From Leptotrichia shahii (GTDB lineage: Bacteria; Fusobacteriota; Fusobacteriia; Fusobacteriales; Leptotrichiaceae), in assembly GCF_008327825.1 (NCBI RefSeq), contig NZ_AP019827.1:310001-374000 (forward strand): a stretch of 64,000 nt of DNA, in the 5' to 3' direction. This document shows, in pieces, positions 59,163-64,000 of this stretch. Position 1 is the first letter of the stretch, and every line of letters begins with the position of its first letter. The position numbers and the translations under genes are program-made. A model generated the notes under the pieces. That model was not told where the DNA came from. It was given only the letters and a program-made list of their open reading frames with translations, and did not search any database.

Positions 59163-61424
59163 TTATTTTTTTATTATATCTATTATTTCCGACATTGATT
59201 TTAAATTGTTTGACAATCTTTCAAAATCTTCACGACTTTTTATTGTTATTCTTAAATGTATGAGCATTCGTTTGTTCCCATTTTCTTTAAAGGTATTTGT
59301 ATTTACATTTAGAAGGTTCATTTTATATTCGTTTAAAATTCGGATTATATCTAGAAGTAATCCGTTTCGGTCTGAAGCCTTTATTGTAAAATTAAATTCG
59401 TATGTTGTATTGGCAGATATTGCAGATTCATCCCAGTAAACGTCAACCTCTCTTTCAGGTTCCTTTTCCATAAGGGAAATAAAATTTTCACAATCTGAAC
59501 GATGTATTGCAATTCCACGACCTCTCGTTACATAACCACCTATTTCATCACCTGGAAGCGGACTGCAGCATTTTGCAAAACGGTACATTGTGTTTTCAGT
59601 TCCAGATATTTTAATACCGCCGTTTTTTTCCTTTTGTCTATTTGCCTTTTCTGTTTCTTCCTCAAGCACCTTTTCCAGAGCCTTTTCTTCCTTTTTCTCA
59701 AATTTATTCAAAAATCCGTCAAGTGACAAATCTCCAATGGCGAATCTATAAAATAATGTTTTATTATCAGGAATATTGAATTTTTTCATATAAAGGAAAA
59801 CACGTTCATCTTCAAGCATATCCTTTAACTTTAAACCAAGCCTTTCAAATTCTTTTTCTAAAATTTGTTCCCCTTCTTTAGACTTTTCTTCAAATTCCCT
59901 ATCTTTGAACCATTTTCTAATTTTTACACGTGAACTATGGTTATTTACCATTTCAATCCAGTCTTTTCCAGGTCCCTTATTAATATTTTTAGAAGTCATA
60001 ATTTCGACTTTATCCCCGTTTTTAAGCACTTGATTAAGCTGTGTAATTCTTCCGTTTACCTTTACTCCGATTGTTCTGTACCCAATTTGTGTATGAACTT
60101 GAAATGCAAAGTCGAGTGCAGTTGAATTTCTAGGCATTTCCACAACATCATCTTTAGGCGTAAATACGAATATTGTCTGTTTAAGCACATCTCCAGTAAC
60201 TTCTTGGGCAAATCCCTTTTGTTCCTTCTCATCTATTTTTCTTTGAACAGAATCTGTTAATTTTTTTGCATCTGCATAAAATTTTTCATTTTTAGATTTT
60301 GATTTTTTGTCTTTGTATTTCCAATGTGCAGCAACTCCTTCTTCTGCAATTTCGTGCATTTTTCTTGTTCTAATTTGAATCTCTACATTTTGGTCATTTA
60401 CTCCTTTTACTGTTGTATGGATGGATTGGTAACCATTTGGTTTTGACTGTGAGATATAATCCTTGAAACGTTTAAATACAGGGATAAATAAATCGTGAAT
60501 TATTCCAAGCACATTATAGCATTCATTTTTCTTCTCAACGATAATTCTTATTGCGATTAAATCATGCAAATCCACAAATCTTTTTTCCTTTTCGTGCATT
60601 TTTCGGTAAATGCTGTATAAATGTTTTGGACGCCCAGTAACTTCTCCATTTATATTATTTTTTTTAAGCTCTTCCTTTATTTTTTCGATGAATTTTGCCG
60701 TGTATTCTTCACGTTCTTTTCTTTTGGAATTAACAAGTTCTTTAATTTCATAATAGTCATCTGGATACAAAAATCTAAAACTTATATCTTCTAGTTCCCA
60801 TTTTATTCTAGCCATTCCGATTCTATGGGCAATTGGTGCATAAATTTCAAGAGTTTCTTTAGATTTTTCCAGCTGTTTTTGAGGTTTCATATATTTTAAC
60901 GTTCTCATATTATGAAGCCTGTCTGCCAATTTTATAATTACAACCCGAATATCCTCAGACATTGCAACAACCATTTTTCGTATATTTTCTAATTTTTTAC
61001 TATTTGTTCTTGGCAAATTTCTAAGTTTTGTAACACCATCTACGAGTTTTTTCACATTTACTCCAAAGCTATATTCTATATCTGAAAGGGATATAAGCGT
61101 ATCTTCAACCACATCATGCAACAGTCCAGCCACAATCGTATCTGTATCCATTTGCATATCAGCAAGTATTTCTGCGACTTCCACAGGATGTAGAATATAA
61201 TCTTCTCCACTTTTTCTCTTCTGTCCGATATGTGACTCATAAGCGAGTGTAAAAGCCTCTGAAATCTTGTCCATATCTACATCTAGACCATTTTTTTTAA
61301 TTGTATCCGTCAACTGTTGCAGCAGTTCATCATAGCTTTTATTTATTATTACAGGAACGTTTGTATTTCCCATTTCATCATCTGTCATTTTCCAGTCATT
61401 TTTTACCTTGCTTTTTTCATCCAT
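59163..61424 (-). CDS. rel: Bifunctional (p)ppGpp synthetase/hydrolase Rel
   Basis: 753 residues, long-type RSH enzyme. HD hydrolase domain: HPVEVAEIL, GLLHDVVEDT. Synthetase domain: GRPKHLYSIYRKM and GYQSIHTTVKG. TGS domain: VVEMPRNSTALDFAFQVHT. Zinc-finger/RIS domain: RFAKCCSPLPGDEIGGY and HRSDC. C-terminal ACT domain: FTIKASDRNGLLLDI. Hydrolase residues appear intact, so it should both make and degrade the alarmone. The frame begins at ATG 61436, directly behind AAGGAGG, so ATG 61424 (MDEKSK) has the better spacing. Confidence 0.96.
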   Translation of the reverse strand: MDEKSKVKNDWKMTDDEMGNTNVPVIINKSYDELLQQLTDTIKKNGLDVDMDKISEAFTLAYESHIGQKRKSGEDYILHPVEVAEILADMQMDTDTIVAGLLHDVVEDTLISLSDIEYSFGVNVKKLVDGVTKLRNLPRTNSKKLENIRKMVVAMSEDIRVVIIKLADRLHNMRTLKYMKPQKQLEKSKETLEIYAPIAHRIGMARIKWELEDISFRFLYPDDYYEIKELVNSKRKEREEYTAKFIEKIKEELKKNNINGEVTGRPKHLYSIYRKMHEKEKRFVDLHDLIAIRIIVEKKNECYNVLGIIHDLFIPVFKRFKDYISQSKPNGYQSIHTTVKGVNDQNVEIQIRTRKMHEIAEEGVAAHWKYKDKKSKSKNEKFYADAKKLTDSVQRKIDEKEQKGFAQEVTGDVLKQTIFVFTPKDDVVEMPRNSTALDFAFQVHTQIGYRTIGVKVNGRITQLNQVLKNGDKVEIMTSKNINKGPGKDWIEMVNNHSSRVKIRKWFKDREFEEKSKEGEQILEKEFERLGLKLKDMLEDERVFLYMKKFNIPDNKTLFYRFAIGDLSLDGFLNKFEKKEEKALEKVLEEETEKANRQKEKNGGIKISGTENTMYRFAKCCSPLPGDEIGGYVTRGRGIAIHRSDCENFISLMEKEPEREVDVYWDESAISANTTYEFNFTIKASDRNGLLLDIIRILNEYKMNLLNVNTNTFKENGNKRMLIHLRITIKSREDFERLSNNLKSMSEIIDIIKK

Positions 61425-61436
61425 TTCCTTATTCAT

Positions 61437-61871
61437 CCTCCTTGTGTCAAAGAAAATTCATTTTATACTGAATTACATAAAAAATAGAATAATATTTTAG
61501 CAAAGATTAAGCTAGTTTGCTAAAAATAACTTATAAAAAATTCGCTATTTAAATAGGGAATGATATTATGTAATTTTATTGAAATAATAGATTTATTATA
61601 TTCTTCTTAAAATTATTTTACTATATATTTAAAAAAATCTATTATAAAGTTTTACATTGTTAATTATTTTTGTTTTGAAAGTCTAAATTATTGAAAAATG
61701 TAAAAATTAATATTTGTAAAGATATTTAATTTGATAAACAAATAAATTTATGATAAAATTAGTTTAAGAACAAAATGTAAAAATTAAATATGTTCTGGTT
61801 AATATATCTTATTTTTTTCAGTTTATAAAATTTGGATATATTTATAAAATTTTTTTGGAGGTAAAATTAAC
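61437..61871. other. Spacer between rel and suf
   Basis: 435 bp of AT-rich DNA between divergent genes. It holds the suf promoter (61,731-61,759) and presumably the rel promoter. No gene or repeat was seen. Confidence 0.6.
61731..61759 (+). promoter_or_regulatory. Promoter of the suf operon
   Basis: TTGATA (61731-61736), 17 bp, TAAAAT (61754-61759), about 105 nt before sufC. Confidence 0.7.
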
Positions 61872-62618
61872 ATGAGTTTGTTAGAATTAAAAAATGTAAG
61901 ATCGGAAGTAGAAGGAAAAGAAATCCTAAAGGGATTAAATTTAACTATAAATAAAGGGGAAGTTCACGTAATTATGGGACCTAATGGGGCTGGAAAATCA
62001 ACGCTTGCAAGTATTCTTGTGGGACATCCAAAGCATGAACTGGTTTCTGGGGATATTATTCTGGATGGAGAAAATATTAATGATGCTGCTGTAGATGAAA
62101 GGGCTAAAAAGGGGATTTTCCTATCATTCCAATATCCAGAGGAAATACCAGGGCTTACTGTGGAGGATTTCTTGAGAACGGCAAAGGAAGCTGTTACTGG
62201 GGAAAAACAATATTTGATGCAATTTCACAATGAGTTGGTGGAAAAAATGGAAAAACTTCATATAAATCCTGAATATGCAGATAGACATCTGAATGTTGGA
62301 TTCTCTGGTGGAGAAAAGAAAAAGAATGAAATTTTGCAAATGGCAGTTTTAGAACCGAAATTGGCTATTCTGGATGAAACTGATTCTGGGCTTGACATTG
62401 ATGCGACAAAGATTGTATTTGAAGGAGTTCAAAAGTTAAAGACTAAGGATACAGCTTTGCTTATAATTACTCACTATGATAAAGTTCTTGACTATTTGAA
62501 GCCTGATTTTGTTCATATTTTAATGAATGGAAAGATTGTAAAGACAGGCGGACAAGAATTAGTGGAAAGAATTGAAAAAGAAGGTTATGCTAAAATAAAA
62601 GAAGAATTAGGATTATAA
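61872..62618 (+). CDS. sufC: Fe-S cluster assembly ATPase SufC
   Basis: 248 residues. ABC-type ATPase of the SufBCD scaffold: Walker A GPNGAGKST, SufC-specific FLSFQYPEEIPG, signature FSGGEKKKNEI, Walker B AILDETDSGLDIDA and THYDKVLDYL. It is soluble and works with SufB, which follows 32 bp downstream. GGAGG precedes the start ATG at 10 bp. The suf route supplies Fe-S clusters used by LeuCD and IlvD in this window. Confidence 0.96.
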   Translation: MSLLELKNVRSEVEGKEILKGLNLTINKGEVHVIMGPNGAGKSTLASILVGHPKHELVSGDIILDGENINDAAVDERAKKGIFLSFQYPEEIPGLTVEDFLRTAKEAVTGEKQYLMQFHNELVEKMEKLHINPEYADRHLNVGFSGGEKKKNEILQMAVLEPKLAILDETDSGLDIDATKIVFEGVQKLKTKDTALLIITHYDKVLDYLKPDFVHILMNGKIVKTGGQELVERIEKEGYAKIKEELGL

Positions 62619-62650
62619 AATTTGATTACAGAATGGAAAGTGTGGGAATA

Positions 62651-64000
62651 ATGGAAAATAGAAAAAAAACATATATTGCGGATATTGAGCGTGGTGTTTA
62701 TGATATAAAGGATGAAGAGCATTATAGATATAAAGTTGAAAAAGGGCTTACTCCAGAAATTATTAAAAAAATTTCAGAAAGAAAAAATGAGCCTGAATGG
62801 ATGAGGGAATTTAGATTAAAGGCATTGGAAGTTTATAATTCAAAGCCAATGACTGATTGGGGTCCAGATTTATCAGACCTTGACATGAATGACATTGTAC
62901 ATTATTTAGAGCCTGATTCGGCACCAATGAATGAAAATTGGGATGATGTGCCAAGCTATATAAGGGATACATTTGACAGGCTTGGTATTCCAGAAGCTGA
63001 AAAGCAGTCACTTGCGGGAGTAGGAGCACAGTATGACTCTGAAGTGGTTTATCACAGCGTTCATAAGGAACTGGAAGAACAAGGAGTGATTTATACAGAT
63101 ATTGAAACAGCAATTGTAAAATATGGAGATATGCTAAAGGAATATTTTATGACATTAATTACAGTCAATGACCATAAATTCGCAGCATTGCACGGAGCAG
63201 TATGGTCTGGAGGATCATTTATTTATGTTCCAAAAGGAGTAAAGGTAAAAATGCCATTGCAGTCATATTTTAGGCTAAATGCACCAGAAGCTGGACAATT
63301 TGAACATACCCTTATAATTGTTGATGAAGGAGCAGATTTACATTTTATCGAAGGATGTTCAGCACCTAAATATCAAAAAAATGCATTACATGCAGGAGCA
63401 GTAGAACTTTTTGTTAGAAAAGGGGCAAGATTAAGATATTCTACGATTGAAAACTGGTCAAGAAATATGTATAACTTAAATACAAAAAGAGCATTGGTGG
63501 AAGAAGACGGAGTAATAGAATGGGTGTCAGGATCATTTGGATCAAGAGTTTCTATGCTTTATCCAATGAGTATTTTAAAGGGAGATCGTTCAAGATGTGA
63601 ATTTACAGGAGTTACATTTGCTGCAGCTGGGCAATATTTAGACACAGGATGTAAAATTATTCATCAGGGGAAAAATACAAGCTCGACAGTTCATTCAAAA
63701 TCTATTTCAAAAAATGGAGGAACAGCTTTTTACAGAGGACTTTTAAAAGTTCTGCCAGAAGCAACGGGAACAAGATCAACTGTAGAATGTGAATCATTAA
63801 TGCTGGATAATGAATCAACTTCAGATACAATACCAATAATTGATATAAATAACGACAGTGTGGATATTGGACATGAAGCAAAAATTGGAAGAATAAGTGA
63901 TGAAGCAATATTTTATTTGATGTCAAGAGGTATTAGCGAAGATGAGGCAAAGGCGATGATTGTAAGAGGATTCGTTGAGCCAATTTCAAAAGAATTACCG
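62651..64000 (+). CDS. sufB: Fe-S cluster scaffold SufB (partial, runs off the right edge)
   Basis: 450 codons are present and the frame is still open at the window edge. SufB signatures: MTDWGPDLSDLDM, SVHKELEEQGVIY, the LHGAVWSGGSFIYVPKGV block, HFIEGCSAPKY with the conserved Cys, and SSTVHSKSISK and VECESLMLDN further on. The last residues visible (AMIVRGFVEPI) are about 20 short of the usual C-terminus, so nearly the full protein is here. ATG 62651 lies after GGAAAG. sufD/sufS/sufU probably follow outside the window. Confidence 0.95.
   Translation, partial: MENRKKTYIADIERGVYDIKDEEHYRYKVEKGLTPEIIKKISERKNEPEWMREFRLKALEVYNSKPMTDWGPDLSDLDMNDIVHYLEPDSAPMNENWDDVPSYIRDTFDRLGIPEAEKQSLAGVGAQYDSEVVYHSVHKELEEQGVIYTDIETAIVKYGDMLKEYFMTLITVNDHKFAALHGAVWSGGSFIYVPKGVKVKMPLQSYFRLNAPEAGQFEHTLIIVDEGADLHFIEGCSAPKYQKNALHAGAVELFVRKGARLRYSTIENWSRNMYNLNTKRALVEEDGVIEWVSGSFGSRVSMLYPMSILKGDRSRCEFTGVTFAAAGQYLDTGCKIIHQGKNTSSTVHSKSISKNGGTAFYRGLLKVLPEATGTRSTVECESLMLDNESTSDTIPIIDINNDSVDIGHEAKIGRISDEAIFYLMSRGISEDEAKAMIVRGFVEPISKELP

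Noticed and set aside
62811-63926. Minus-strand frames of 74 and 100 codons within the suf region
   Set aside because: They lie opposite sufB, whose frame is continuous and shows all family motifs up to the window edge.

Overview
The window is AT-rich (roughly 30% G+C by eye) bacterial chromosome. Its gene content fits a fermentative, diderm member of the Fusobacteriota, most likely Leptotrichia or a close relative. The lineage call is inference from composition and gene style (rpoD next to nif3, Feo with its small Cys-rich partner, sufC-sufB order, a full leu/ilv set, many small host-interaction-type genes). No rRNA or species-level marker is present to prove it.

Layout. (1) 1-7,790: end of a sigma-70 gene, a Nif3-like gene, an NRAMP-related transporter, eight tRNA genes in two transcription blocks, and a feoA-feoB-Cys-rich iron uptake operon. 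(2) About 7,980-21,230: accessory DNA. A 9.7-kb integrative element (element 1, 7,981-17,718) carries a tyrosine integrase, a rolling-circle (HUH) replication initiator, a Com-like zinc ribbon, a Rha-like protein, several very small ORFs, a divergent repressor, a DinJ-YafQ toxin-antitoxin pair and 3 kb of gene-poor DNA full of tandem repeats and hairpins. A decayed second element follows in tandem: broken integrase, HTH/membrane protein, XRE repressor, an antitoxin whose toxin has been deleted, and an IS30 relic. (3) 21,239-50,573: a minus-strand branched-chain amino acid region (ilvD, ilvA, ilvB, ilvN, leuA, leuC, leuD, leuB in transcription order, with no ilvC). Accessory blocks are inserted repeatedly: DUF2262-like paralogues, an orphan antitoxin, a broken esterase, Fic, two YkuE-type phosphoesterases around a RidA gene, and a three-gene nucleotidyltransferase / DUF262 / C5-methyltransferase operon. 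(4) 50,700-64,000: TPR lipoprotein-like genes, argS, an envelope cluster (DivIC-like, polysaccharide deacetylase, RlpA, FabG, RNase H), the stringent-response gene rel, and the start of a suf Fe-S operon (sufC, partial sufB).

How genes work together. IlvA makes 2-oxobutanoate for isoleucine. IlvB/IlvN and IlvD serve isoleucine and valine; LeuA, LeuCD and LeuB run leucine synthesis. IlvD and LeuCD need Fe-S clusters, which the Suf system supplies, and iron would enter through Feo. Rel links amino-acid shortage to ppGpp.

The best candidates for something little described are the NTase-DUF262-methyltransferase operon, the Rep-bearing tandem integrative element with its period-11 repeats and hairpin array, and the NRAMP relative that has lost the DPGN metal-binding motif. 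All functions are read from sequence motifs and context; no database search was possible.
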